Assembly (NCBI RefSeq): GCF_025854375.1
Contig: NZ_CP107575.1
Coordinates: 186,001 to 250,000 of the forward strand
DNA from: Glutamicibacter sp. JL.03c
GTDB lineage: Bacteria; Actinomycetota; Actinomycetes; Actinomycetales; Micrococcaceae
Direction: 5' to 3'
Length of the DNA: 64,000 nucleotides
Under the pieces are notes generated by a model, which saw only the letters and a program-made list of their open reading frames with translations, had not been told where the DNA came from and did not search any database. Shown here piece by piece: positions 1 to 8,192 of this stretch. Position 1 is the first letter of the stretch, and each line of letters starts with the position of its first letter. Both the position numbers and the translations under genes were made by a program.

Positions 1-280
1 GCGCGAGTGCTGCCCCAACGGTGAAGCCGATAAGGGTTCGTGGAATGCGCAGTTTCCAAATTACTTCTGCGTTGTAGCCGGTTTCCTGGCCGATAAGAAT
101 GCGCCAGACTTCTGCGGGTCCGATAAGCGAGGTTCCAACAAACAGAGAAACTCCAAGTGCAAGCAGTAATGAGGTTGTACCCAACGTAAAGACCAACCGA
201 TATCGCCAATATGAGTTAGGTTTGCTGTGCGCTAAACCGGGGATACTGGGTCTTATCGGTTGCAAGACCGAAGCTGGCAC
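1..280 (-). CDS. Iron-siderophore ABC transporter permease, FecCD family (partial)
   Basis: This is the N-terminal 93 codons of an inner-membrane permease that imports ferric siderophore with the binding protein encoded just upstream of it. Translation gives a basic N-terminus, a hydrophobic first segment (LVFTLGTTSLLLALGVSLFV) and then LRIPRTLIGFTVGAALA, the FecCD family signature that normally precedes the second membrane helix. The GTG start (278-280) directly follows the TAA stop of the binding-protein gene with no gap, so the two are translationally coupled. The gene runs off the left edge of the window. Family assignment is from motif recognition only. Confidence 0.85.
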   Translation of the reverse strand, partial: MPASVLQPIRPSIPGLAHSKPNSYWRYRLVFTLGTTSLLLALGVSLFVGTSLIGPAEVWRILIGQETGYNAEVIWKLRIPRTLIGFTVGAALA

Positions 281-1309
281 TTAGTCCCCCTGAACGGCTT
301 TCTCAATTTCTGGAACTAGGCGTTCTAAGGCGTATGGGATCGAGGTTACCGTTGATGCAGACATCGCCATCACGGTGTCTTCATCGGTTACTTCTACGAT
401 GCGTCCTTCTTTCACGGCGGAGAGCTGCTGAAAAGTGCTGGAGTTCGCGAATGCCTCTTGCGCCGCGTCGTTACCTTCCAAGACCACGATCACATCTGCC
501 GTATCAAGCAAGTCAAGGCGTTCTTCGCTCACAGCGCCCCAAAACTCATCACCGGTGATCTCTGCTGCTTCTTTAGTAGCTCCGAAACCAAGCGAATCCA
601 TAAAACGACCCCGATTATCTGTTGGCGCATACACCCCAAACTCGCCGTTCATCGAGATCACTGTGACGGCAGTGAGCCCCTCCCAATCGGGATGTTCAGT
701 AACCGCATCGGCGAAGGCATCCTTCGCCTGAGTGACGAGCTGCTGAGCTTCGTCCTTCTTGCCGACAGCTTCTCCAACTTGAACGGTGCGAACATCCCAT
801 GGAACCAGATATGCGTCTGTGTATCCTGCGACAGGTGCGACGGTTGCAGCTAGGCCCGAGAGTTTTTCGTAATCGGTTTGGGTCAGCTGGGTTCCGGTGG
901 ACAAAATGAGGTCAGGGTTCGTTGCAGCGATATCCTCGAAATTAAGTTCCCGGAAAGTTAATAGTTTTGGATCTGCACTGCCTAAGTCATTGAGCGACCA
1001 TGGACCTACTCCTCGTTCCCAATCCGAGATCCACTGGGGAAACGCAACGGGAGTAATTCCGAGGGCTAAGAGCACGTCGGTGTCGGTGGTTCCAGTCACC
1101 ACAATTCGTTCTGCAGGGGCAGGAATGACAGTCTCGCCAAACTGGTGTTGCATGGTGATCGGCCAGGTGCCGGACGGCTCGTTATGAGATGAAGTCTCGT
1201 TTTTCGCTGTGGTTGTCGAACAGCCTGCAAGAGCTAGGGCAAGTATTCCTGCGACAATGGGGCCAACAAAAGTGAGTCGCCGAGAAATCCGGAGATTAGT
1301 AGGGTGCAT
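281..1309 (-). CDS. Iron-siderophore ABC transporter substrate-binding lipoprotein
   Basis: A 342-residue extracytoplasmic binding protein of the FepB/FecB type (PeripBP_2 fold) that captures ferric siderophore and delivers it to the FecCD permease. The N-terminus is a lipoprotein signal with lipobox LALAGC, so Cys30 would be lipidated and the protein anchored to the outer face of the membrane. Family features include the VTGTTDTDVLLALGITPVA segment and the later ELNFEDIAATNPDLIL segment. A GGAGG ribosome site lies about 11 bases before the ATG, and an IdeR-like box sits upstream, pointing to iron-repressed expression. The gene is less GC-rich than most of the window. Confidence 0.93.
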   Translation of the reverse strand: MHPTNLRISRRLTFVGPIVAGILALALAGCSTTTAKNETSSHNEPSGTWPITMQHQFGETVIPAPAERIVVTGTTDTDVLLALGITPVAFPQWISDWERGVGPWSLNDLGSADPKLLTFRELNFEDIAATNPDLILSTGTQLTQTDYEKLSGLAATVAPVAGYTDAYLVPWDVRTVQVGEAVGKKDEAQQLVTQAKDAFADAVTEHPDWEGLTAVTVISMNGEFGVYAPTDNRGRFMDSLGFGATKEAAEITGDEFWGAVSEERLDLLDTADVIVVLEGNDAAQEAFANSSTFQQLSAVKEGRIVEVTDEDTVMAMSASTVTSIPYALERLVPEIEKAVQGD

Positions 1310-1327
1310 TTGAGAATATCCTCCAAC

Positions 1328-1346
1328 TTAGGCATGGCTTACCTAT
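1328..1346 (-). promoter_or_regulatory. DtxR/IdeR-like iron box
   Basis: The 19 bases TTAGGCATGGCTTACCTAT match the DtxR/IdeR consensus TTAGGTTAGGCTAACCTAA at 14 of 19 positions, including TTAGG at one end and ACCTA at the other. The site is 19 bases before the start of the siderophore-binding protein gene, just ahead of its ribosome site, where a bound Fe(II)-repressor would block transcription. The match is seen directly; iron control is inferred. Confidence 0.8.
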
Positions 1347-2270
1347 TCACTTTAAAGGGATGCGGGCGTCGCCTTATAGGACAAATCCATCGGCCGGTTT
1401 CAATATCCTGCTCTATCAGGTTTCAGGCAAGAAATGCGCACGTTTCTGTAATATGATCTGCGCCACGTCAGAATCGATTTAAGTCATCAATTTGAGTCAG
1501 AGGGGCCGTCTGCTCGCATGGTGGTGCTTGCGGTTTGGGGAAATGAAGCGACGACAAAAGCGTAGATTTTGGCGGCGTGGCCATGCATAACAATTGGGTT
1601 GACGGCAACTCGGGATGAGGGGCCTCTGACCCACGCTGCCTTTCAGGCGAGTCTAGTCTGTGGTGGTGCTTGCTGGTTGGGTTGGGTGGCGGTCGTTCCG
1701 GCACGGTACTCCTGTTAGCACCAGCGCCGATGTAATATCCCGCTCAACGTCGGAATGGGGTTATGCCGCGTTATTGCCACGTGGCGGTGTGGTGCATTTC
1801 GATAGAGGTGGATAAGGGTGTGGGAGTGCTGCGGCAGAGTTGAGCGGCAACCTCGAAGCCAATCGTTTCGAGGGGCAGGGTGAGTTTGTTGGCGAACTTC
1901 TCTGCATTCCAGTGTGGGTCCGCTTCTGGGACCGTGTGGTCGGCGCCATTAACCAAGGGTGCCTCAATGGAACTAGGGTGGCGGGCGCGCGTGGTGCTGT
2001 TGGTGTTGCCATTAGCCGTCACCCTGTGCGAGTTCTTGAGCGCGCCAACGGGTCGTTGATTCTTTCTGGTGCAGCATGTGCCGCAGCAAAACCGCTTGGA
2101 CAGGCTTTGGTCGTGTGCAGCGCCGTCGACGACACCTTTGATCCGATGGCTCGCCGAGCAGTATCAGTGGGGCGCTGCGAGCCGCTGGGACGGCGTGGAT
2201 TTCCGTGGCGATCTTGGGGCTTGTTGCAGCCTACTGATCGTCAGCGCCTCCGGTCTATGTAATTCAACAA
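1347..2270. other. Stretch without a supportable gene
   Basis: About 920 bases separate the iron importer from the MFS cassette. Open frames exist on both strands between 1468 and 2262, but they overlap each other, show no recognisable family, and lack convincing ribosome sites. A short direct repeat (TGGTGGTGCTTGC) occurs near 1520 and 1660. The stretch may be decayed sequence at the edge of an acquired cassette, but no identifiable gene relic was found. Confidence 0.5.
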
Positions 2271-2299
2271 TTGACATAGGGATGCTCTTTATCTTAATA
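2271..2299 (+). promoter_or_regulatory. Sigma-A promoter of the first MFS gene
   Basis: TTGACA (2271-2276), a 17-base spacer and TTAATA (2294-2299) form a strong vegetative promoter 42 bases before the MFS start. The spacer contains one copy of a near-identical 16-base direct repeat (2277-2292), and the second copy lies at 2309-2324, so this is a plausible operator pair. Confidence 0.7.
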
Positions 2300-2340
2300 T
2301 CAAACTAATAGAGATGCTCTTATGTTCTTTGGAGGTACAC

Positions 2341-3567
2341 ATGCGTCCCATTACGATCTTCCGCGGATGGAGTCTGCCCGGGTGCTATGCCGCGATGCTG
2401 GTGATCGGCCTACTCATGTCGGTTTACGGGCCCATCGTCTCCGTTCTCCAGGGGCGGTTCGGCCTCAGCGCAGCTGCCGTGGGCGCGGCGCTGGGGACCC
2501 AGTCCTTCGCCGCGATCATCGGCGTGCTCATCGCGCAGCCTGTCCTGCGAGCACGCGGCAACCGCTGGACGATCATGGCCGCGATGGCGCTGATCGCCGT
2601 CGGTGGGCTCATCATCGCTGCCGCGCCAACCTGGCCGCTGCTGCTCGTCGGCACAGCGGTCGCCGGCCTCGGGTTCGGCGGCGTAGACTCGATGATCACC
2701 CAGCTGATTCTCGTCGGGTCCGGCGCGAAGGGACCAGGCCGGGCGAACATCGCCCACGCTTGGTTCGGCATCGGCACTGTCGCGGGCCCCGGCCTGGTCT
2801 ACCTCGTCGGGCCAGAGGACTACTCGTGGATCTTTGCCGGGGCCTCGGCCCTCATGGTGCTTGCGTTACTCGGGGCGACGAGGCTCGAGCCGCGTCCCAC
2901 TCCGGCCGAGGTTACCACCGCTGCGCACTCGGGCGACACGGCCCCTCTGCGCAGGCCCGCCCTGTTCGTGATCGCTATTGCGGCTTTCTTTGCCCTCTAC
3001 CTCACGCACTTCGCCGTCCAGGCCGGGATCGGTAACTGGTCCCCGACCGTCCTACAGGAGCAGTCTGGCCTTCCGGCCCCGACCGCGACCCTGTTCGTCA
3101 CCGGATTCTGGGCCGCGATGGTGCTCGGCCGCTTCGCGGCGGCCGCCCTTGCCCACCGCGTTACCGCGGGTGCCCTGGTTACGATCAGTTCGCTGGGACT
3201 CGCGGTCGCCGTCGCGGCTACGCTTCTGCCTGCGGCAGCACCCTGGGCGTACATGGTCGCCGGGCTCTTCCTCGGACCGATCTTCCCCACCGGGATGGCG
3301 TGGCTGACCCACAGCGGATACGGCCGCGGAAACAGCTTCGCCTACGTCATTGCCGGCTCCATGCTCGGTATGGCCTTCGCACCCAGTCTCGTGGGCTGGA
3401 TCATCGAGAACCAGGGCAGCCAGTCAGCCCCACTCGTGCTGCTGTTCATTGCCGTGCTCGTGCTCGTCTCCAGTGCCGCACTGGTCGCGCTCATCGCCCG
3501 TGCCCGCAGGATCGACGCGTCGGCGCAGCTGGTTGCTGCCCGCGCGGGAGCCGCTGTAGATCGCTGA
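2341..3567 (+). CDS. MFS transporter
   Basis: A 408-residue polytopic membrane protein of the major facilitator superfamily, with two six-helix halves joined by a loop around the PRPTPAEVTTAAHSGD segment. Substrate is unknown; efflux is the usual role of this size class. The start chosen is ATG 2341, seven bases behind GGAGG. The in-frame ATG at 2314 would lie upstream of that ribosome site. The gene is markedly GC-rich compared with the iron importer to its left and faces a convergent AraC regulator gene. With the second MFS gene and the siderophore-interacting protein it forms one cassette, so siderophore or drug export is possible but unproven. Confidence 0.88.
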   Translation: MRPITIFRGWSLPGCYAAMLVIGLLMSVYGPIVSVLQGRFGLSAAAVGAALGTQSFAAIIGVLIAQPVLRARGNRWTIMAAMALIAVGGLIIAAAPTWPLLLVGTAVAGLGFGGVDSMITQLILVGSGAKGPGRANIAHAWFGIGTVAGPGLVYLVGPEDYSWIFAGASALMVLALLGATRLEPRPTPAEVTTAAHSGDTAPLRRPALFVIAIAAFFALYLTHFAVQAGIGNWSPTVLQEQSGLPAPTATLFVTGFWAAMVLGRFAAAALAHRVTAGALVTISSLGLAVAVAATLLPAAAPWAYMVAGLFLGPIFPTGMAWLTHSGYGRGNSFAYVIAGSMLGMAFAPSLVGWIIENQGSQSAPLVLLFIAVLVLVSSAALVALIARARRIDASAQLVAARAGAAVDR

Positions 3568-3668
3568 TCGGGGGTTCTCGCGCGTCACGGTGGGCCGTGG
3601 GCCTGCCGCGACGCGCGAGAGTCTCGGCACCGGGAGAGGCATGGTGTGGCTGGGTGTGCGATGCCGGG

Positions 3669-4469
3669 TCACCAGTCAGTCGAATCGGCGGCCTTGAACG
3701 CGCCGGGCGTCTGGCCCATGATTCGACGGAAGGTGTCGATGAACGCGCTGGGCGTCGACCATCCGCATTCCTGGGCCACCTGGGTGACCGTGTGGCCCTC
3801 GGCGAGCCGAACCATAGAGGCGAATAGGCGTGCTCGGGTCCGCCATTGCGGGTAGGTCTGCCCGAACTCGGCTTTGAATAGCCGTGCGAGGGTCCGTTCG
3901 CTGACGTGCACGGATCTCGCTAGGCGGGGCAGTGTGTAGACGTCCCCGAGGTCGTCCTGGACGAGCCTGCACGCCTCGCGCAGCCTCGGATCATTGGGCT
4001 GGGGCAGGCGCAGGCCGGTCACCGGAGTTCGTCGCACCCGATCGTTGAGGACGCATTCGAGGTGTGCGACTTCCTCCTCTGACAAGGCTGGATCGGTCAC
4101 GGCTTTGAGCACCTCGTGCAACAGCGCATCGACGGCCACGACCTCCGGTCCCGCGAGTCCGCGGGCGACGAGGCCGGGGCCGGCGGAGTTGAAGAGGTGG
4201 AGGAGCGTGTTCCCGTAAGTGCGGTGCTCGTGTTTGACGCCAGCGGGGATGAGGAACGCCCTGCCGGGGGAGGCGACCCAGACGCCGTGACTGGTGTGGA
4301 TCGCCATCAGCCCGGTGCTGACGTAGACCAGCTGGTCCTCGTCGTGCCAGTGTGAGGCGATATGCACGCCGTCCGGGTACCGCTCCGTGCGTGCGCCTAC
4401 GTGTGGTCGATGAGGCTGCTCGGGCAGCACTGGGGCGTCGATGTCGGAGGCCTGCGACTTCACGGACAT
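3669..4469 (-). CDS. AraC family transcriptional regulator
   Basis: A 266-residue regulator. The N-terminal half is a cupin-like AraC-binding domain (HIASHWHDEDQLVYVSTGLM, then HTSHGVWVASPGRAFLIPAG), and the C-terminal third is a two-helix-turn-helix AraC domain (LARSVHVSERTLARLFKAEF and VTQVAQECGWSTPSAFIDTF). This matches the one-component regulators that commonly control neighbouring MFS exporters. It is divergent from the MFS gene at 4580, with a 110-base shared promoter region. Ribosome site GGGAGGAGCACC immediately precedes the ATG. The effector is unknown. Confidence 0.9.
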   Translation of the reverse strand: MSVKSQASDIDAPVLPEQPHRPHVGARTERYPDGVHIASHWHDEDQLVYVSTGLMAIHTSHGVWVASPGRAFLIPAGVKHEHRTYGNTLLHLFNSAGPGLVARGLAGPEVVAVDALLHEVLKAVTDPALSEEEVAHLECVLNDRVRRTPVTGLRLPQPNDPRLREACRLVQDDLGDVYTLPRLARSVHVSERTLARLFKAEFGQTYPQWRTRARLFASMVRLAEGHTVTQVAQECGWSTPSAFIDTFRRIMGQTPGAFKAADSTDW

Positions 4470-4579
4470 GGTGCTCCTCCCAGACTCTTCGTGAAGGCCG
4501 AAGATTATTGGCAGATTTCCGATACTTAATGTCTTTATATCAGAAGAACTCCGAATGGACTAAGGGGAGGATTGGAACC

Positions 4580-5866
4580 ATGGACAAGAATTTAGACCAA
4601 ATCGTGGACACGTCGCCCGGCCCGGAGACCTCCCCAGCAAATAAACACGCCGCACTGTTGACCGTTGCACTGTTCGTCACCGGGTTCGGGCTGCGCACGG
4701 CGGTCGCCAGCCTCGGCTCCGTCCTGGGCAACATCCAGGATTCCTTCTCCGCAGGTAGTGGGGGACTGAGTTTCCTTACGACGCTGCCCGTCCTGTGTTT
4801 TGCCATGGCGGGTATTGCCGTCCCGTTCCTCGCTCGCAAGATCGGCCCGCACCGCGGATTGCTGATCGCATTGGCGGTCTCGGTCCTCGGCCTCGTGGCT
4901 CGCGCGCTGACTGACAGCTTCGCCATCTTCCTCTTGCTGTCCACTGTCGCGCTTGTCGGTGCAGCGGTGGCGAACGTGCTCCTGCCCTCTCTGGTGAAGA
5001 CGCACTTCCCCGACCGCGTAGGGCAGAAGACCTCGGTCTACGTCGTCGCACTCAGCCTCGGCACGATGGCCTCGGCCGGGCTGACGGCCCCGATCGCCGG
5101 CATAGGGTCGGACGGATGGCGGTGGGGCGTCGCCGTTTGGGCGATCCTGCCGGTCCTGGCCGCGATCCCATGGCTGCTCGCCCGCCCCTGGCCGGCTCAC
5201 GCCTCACCGGACCAGCCCACACGCCATGCCCGACGCCCGTCGGCTCTGGGCATGCTTCGCAGCCGCACTGTCGTCGCGCTGACCTTCTTCTTCGCCTCCC
5301 TGTCAGCTCTGGCGTACATCGCGTTCGGCTGGTTCGCCTTGTACCTGCAGGATCTGGGTATCGAGGCCGGCGTCGCCGGAACCATGGTCGCCGTCCTCGC
5401 GGGCGTGAGCATGCCGGTATCGATTATCGTCTCGCGCGTCAACCCGCGGCGCTTCGGCACGGTCGTCATCGTCCTCGCCGCGTGTTTCGCCGCGTCCCTG
5501 ATCGGTCTTGCAGTCGCGCCCGCGGCGGGATCCTGGGTATGGATGATCCTCTTCGGCATCGGCAACGGCCTCTTCTCGCTCAGCCTCGCCCTCATAGGAC
5601 TGCGCGCCCGCACCCCCGCCACGACCGCCGCCGTCTCCGGTGTCGTCCAGGGCATCGGGTACCTAGTCGCCGGGGCCGGCCCCCTCCTGTTCGGGTTGCT
5701 CCATGCCTGGACCGGCGCATGGACCGCGTCGCTGGCACTGCTGTTCGTCCTCGTCGGGGTCGCCGCAGTCAGCGGCTTGGCCGCCTCACGCCACGGATTC
5801 ATTGACGACGAGCTCCACCACACCTCCACGGCCACCCCTGTCCACGGTGAGGCCGCCCAGCGCTGA
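4580..5866 (+). CDS. MFS transporter, CynX/NimT-like
   Basis: A 428-residue major facilitator protein. The N-terminal FGLRTAVASLGSVLGNIQ resembles the CynX/NimT branch, whose named members handle cyanate or 2-nitroimidazole; that does not fix the substrate here. Twelve membrane segments can be traced. The start is ATG 4580, placed nine bases after the purine-rich GGGGAGG; a longer open frame from 4352 would overlap the divergent AraC gene and is not credible. It is divergent from that regulator, which probably controls it, and about 100 bases upstream of the siderophore-interacting protein. Confidence 0.88.
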   Translation: MDKNLDQIVDTSPGPETSPANKHAALLTVALFVTGFGLRTAVASLGSVLGNIQDSFSAGSGGLSFLTTLPVLCFAMAGIAVPFLARKIGPHRGLLIALAVSVLGLVARALTDSFAIFLLLSTVALVGAAVANVLLPSLVKTHFPDRVGQKTSVYVVALSLGTMASAGLTAPIAGIGSDGWRWGVAVWAILPVLAAIPWLLARPWPAHASPDQPTRHARRPSALGMLRSRTVVALTFFFASLSALAYIAFGWFALYLQDLGIEAGVAGTMVAVLAGVSMPVSIIVSRVNPRRFGTVVIVLAACFAASLIGLAVAPAAGSWVWMILFGIGNGLFSLSLALIGLRARTPATTAAVSGVVQGIGYLVAGAGPLLFGLLHAWTGAWTASLALLFVLVGVAAVSGLAASRHGFIDDELHHTSTATPVHGEAAQR

Positions 5867-5971
5867 CCGGACCGGCGACCAAGCCGGCAGGCGACCGATC
5901 CCCATCCCCGGTGCTCGGTCGGCTGCCGGCCCACACGCACACCCCACACTTCGAGCACGAGGAGAAGACCC

Positions 5972-6760
5972 ATGGCATGGGCACGATTCGCCGGGACCCT
6001 GATCGACCGGCACAACGTCACCGAGAACATCTTCCGAGCCAACTTCGAGATCAGCACCGTGGCTCCCGGGCACGACTACTCGCCCTTGCGCGTCGGGGAC
6101 GAATCCGTTGGCCTCTACTTCGCCCGTGACGGGGTCCTCCTGGGCACGCGCGAGACGACGGTGCCCGGCGCTCACGGCGGATGGGAGACGGTTGAGGACG
6201 AGGCGAACATGGGGAGGCGCAACCTGACCGTGCGCGCCTTCGACCCGGCCACCGGCGCGATGTCCATCGACGTCGCCCACCATGCCTCCGGGGTGGCCAT
6301 CGACTGGTTCGACAGCGCCCGACCGGGCTGGAGGGTGCTCATGGCCGGGGCGAGGTCCTGGCACCGGCCGCCAACCGAAGCCTCAGGACACCACTGCCTG
6401 ATCGCCGACCTCGCCGGGCTCCCCGCCCTAGCCCGCATCCTCGAGGGCACCGACCCGGGCATCGACGTCACCGCCGTCGCCGAGGTGCTGTCCCCGGGTG
6501 ACCTCGACTACCTGCCGCCGCACCCGCGCCTGGACCTCGTCCCGCTGATCGGCTCCGGCAACGGCGTCACGGCCAGCCGCCTCGCCGACCACATCCAGCA
6601 GATGCCGGGCCTGGAGACGGCGTCGTACCACTGGATCGCGGCCGAGACAGCCCAAGTCCGCCACCTCAAGAAGCACCTCAGAGGACTCGGGGTCGACAAG
6701 TCCCAGTGCGTAGCCATCGGTTACTGGACTGATGAGACGCAGTGGTCCGAGCAAGCCTAA
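5972..6760 (+). CDS. Siderophore-interacting flavoprotein (SIP/ViuB-like)
   Basis: A 262-residue cytoplasmic protein of the FAD-binding siderophore-interacting family, which reduces ferric siderophore to release iron. RRNLTVRAFDPATG corresponds to the family FAD-binding motif RxYTVR. The C-terminal AAETAQVRHLKKHLRGLGVD followed by AIGYW corresponds to the conserved NAD(P)H-domain end. Ribosome site GAGGAG lies nine bases before ATG 5972. The stop codon is only two bases from the terminal repeat of the IS at 6763, so the last residues after GYW could have been altered by the insertion. It supports an iron role for the cassette. Confidence 0.82.
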   Translation: MAWARFAGTLIDRHNVTENIFRANFEISTVAPGHDYSPLRVGDESVGLYFARDGVLLGTRETTVPGAHGGWETVEDEANMGRRNLTVRAFDPATGAMSIDVAHHASGVAIDWFDSARPGWRVLMAGARSWHRPPTEASGHHCLIADLAGLPALARILEGTDPGIDVTAVAEVLSPGDLDYLPPHPRLDLVPLIGSGNGVTASRLADHIQQMPGLETASYHWIAAETAQVRHLKKHLRGLGVDKSQCVAIGYWTDETQWSEQA

Positions 6761-6762
6761 CT

Positions 6763-6788
6763 GGGTCTGCTGAGGGTTTGGTTGACAC
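6763..6788. repeat. Left terminal inverted repeat of the IS3 element
   Basis: A 26-bp end beginning GGGTCTGCTGAGGG, two bases beyond the stop of the siderophore-interacting protein gene. It differs from the right end by one T/C change at its position 17. Confidence 0.93.
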
Positions 6789-6794
6789 CAAGGT

Positions 6795-7676
6795 TTACGC
6801 TGCCAGAGCGACAGACTCGATCACTTTAGCCTCGAATTGGATCGGGGTCATTTTCCCCAAACGTCGTTGCTTGCGCTTGCGGTGATACTTCCCCTCCAGC
6901 CAGGTCACGATCGCCAATCTCAACTGCCGACGGGTCGTCCACCAGCGGCGGTCCAACACGTTCTTCTGCAGCAGGCTGAAGAACGACTCCATGGCCGCAT
7001 TGCCACCGGCTGCCCCGACCCGGCCCATCGAACCGACCAGCCCGTAGCGTTCGAGAGCCTGAGTAAATTTCCTAGACCGGAACTGGCTGCCGCGGTCGCT
7101 GTGGACCTTGACTCCACGAGGGTGGCCACGGTGCGCCACTGCCATTTCCACGGCGTTGACGGCCAGCTGGGCCTTCATCCTTGAGTCAATTGAATAGCCA
7201 ACGATCCGGTTACTGAACACGTCTTTGATCGCACACAGGTACAGCTTTCCTTCGGTCGTATGGTGCTCGGTAATATCGGTCAGCCACAACTGGTTAGGCC
7301 GCTCGGCGGTGAAGTTCCGCTTCACCAAATCGTCATGCACCGGCGGACCGGCCGGGACGTGCTTGCGCTGGCGTTTGCTGATCACTGAGCGGATCCCTGC
7401 CTTGCGACATAACCGCCAGACTCGGCGCTCGGAGACCTGGTAGCCGGCGTCTTCCAGGTCATCGGCCAGCACACGGTACCCTCCCTCGGGGTCCTCCTCG
7501 TGAAGCTCGTGCAGCTTGCCAATCAGCTCCCGCTCTTCGATTTCCCGGTCAGAGACAGGGTTCTTCAGCCACTTGTAATACGCCTGGGTGCTGAATCCCA
7601 AGCCCCGGCACGTCACCGCAACAGGAATATGCTTCCTGCCTGTTCGAGCGGCTAATTCTTGGACGAGCGGGCCCAT
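6795..7676 (-). CDS. IS3-family transposase OrfB
   Basis: A 293-residue integrase-core protein. It has the IS3 HTH_21 region (CRGLGFSTQAYYKWLKNP) and an rve catalytic domain with the DDE acids visible in LTDITEHHT, VHSDRGSQF and NAAMESFFSLLQ. Its ATG overlaps by one base a TAA in the orfA frame (TAATG), the arrangement expected for translational coupling. It should act with OrfA to cut and paste the element. The frame is intact. Confidence 0.95.
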   Translation of the reverse strand: MGPLVQELAARTGRKHIPVAVTCRGLGFSTQAYYKWLKNPVSDREIEERELIGKLHELHEEDPEGGYRVLADDLEDAGYQVSERRVWRLCRKAGIRSVISKRQRKHVPAGPPVHDDLVKRNFTAERPNQLWLTDITEHHTTEGKLYLCAIKDVFSNRIVGYSIDSRMKAQLAVNAVEMAVAHRGHPRGVKVHSDRGSQFRSRKFTQALERYGLVGSMGRVGAAGGNAAMESFFSLLQKNVLDRRWWTTRRQLRLAIVTWLEGKYHRKRKQRRLGKMTPIQFEAKVIESVALAA

Positions 7677-7708
7677 TATTTTGGGGAACGAATATGCGGC
7701 TGGGAGAG

Positions 7709-7966
7709 CTAGACTGCGGCCTTGCGCAGCACTTCGTTCTCCATTTCGAGCTCCCGGATGCGTTTGAGCGTCTGGGACATTTCCTTGCGTTCGTCAGCAT
7801 CAGAGGCTGGGGTCATTCCGTGGGATTGGAATCTGGCATCGCGAACCCACGTTTGCCGAGCTGTTTTGGAGACTCCTAGGTCTGCAGCAACTTGCTTTTG
7901 GGGCATCCCCGATTCGACGAGCGCGACGGCGTCCTTCTTGAATTCGTCGGTGAAGATTCTTGGCAT
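7709..7966 (-). CDS. IS3-family transposase OrfA, shortened by an amber codon
   Basis: An 85-codon DNA-binding subunit with an N-terminal helix-turn-helix (FTDEFKKDAVALVESGMPQK, then QVAADLGVSKTARQTWV) and a C-terminal leucine-zipper-like helix ending LRKAAV. It stops at TAG where homologues normally continue with a Tyr and LSQ. Reading past that TAG gives LSQPHIRSPK and a TAA overlapping the orfB ATG. The shortened frame therefore looks like a Tyr-to-stop mutation rather than the native end. Confidence 0.88.
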   Translation of the reverse strand: MPRIFTDEFKKDAVALVESGMPQKQVAADLGVSKTARQTWVRDARFQSHGMTPASDADERKEMSQTLKRIRELEMENEVLRKAAV

Positions 7967-8018
7967 GGTTTTTTGTTCCTTCGTTTGAGCATAACCATAG
8001 CTGGGTTATGCGGTAGAA

Positions 8019-8044
8019 GTGTCAACCGAACCCTCAGCAGACCC
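8019..8044. repeat. Right terminal inverted repeat of the IS3 element
   Basis: A 26-bp end reading ...ACCCTCAGCAGACCC outward, the reverse complement of the left end with one mismatch. It directly abuts the alpha/beta-hydrolase remnant. Confidence 0.93.
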
Positions 8045-8192
8045 CCTTGAACTTATTGCCGGGGCTGGACATTTTCTCGTGGACGGGAAACCAGCTGCCG
8101 TAATCAGGGTGCTCTTGGAGTTCTTGGATGGAACCCCTGAGAACTCGATGCTCGGCAGCCGTAAATGTTCGCCCGGGCCGACTGCGAATTAA
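8045..8192 (+). pseudogene. C-terminal remnant of an alpha/beta hydrolase
   Basis: Immediately outside the IS, one plus-strand frame reads LELIAGAGHFLVDGKPAAVI followed by RVLLEFLDG and stops at 8190-8192. This is the typical last strand and helix of an alpha/beta hydrolase, with the catalytic His of GAGHF. The catalytic Ser and Asp regions are missing, because the left side of the IS is the unrelated siderophore-interacting gene. The rest of the hydrolase has been deleted or lies elsewhere. Its stop overlaps the convergent dienelactone hydrolase end by four bases. Confidence 0.8.

Larger units (their letters stand above)
6763..8044 (-). mobile_element. IS3-family insertion sequence (1282 bp)
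   Basis: A complete insertion sequence bounded by 26-bp terminal inverted repeats, 6763-6788 and 8019-8044, which match at 25 of 26 positions and begin GGGTCTGCTGAGGG. It carries orfA and orfB of an IS3-type transposase in the usual overlapping arrangement. No matching 3-4 bp target duplication is visible (left flank ACT, right flank CCT). The two flanks also belong to unrelated genes, so the element probably sits at a deletion or recombination junction. Confidence 0.95.

Noticed and set aside
1840-2262. 140-codon plus-strand frame and overlapping minus-strand frames
   Set aside because: They overlap each other, have no ribosome site and no recognisable domain. Kept only as part of the gene-free stretch.
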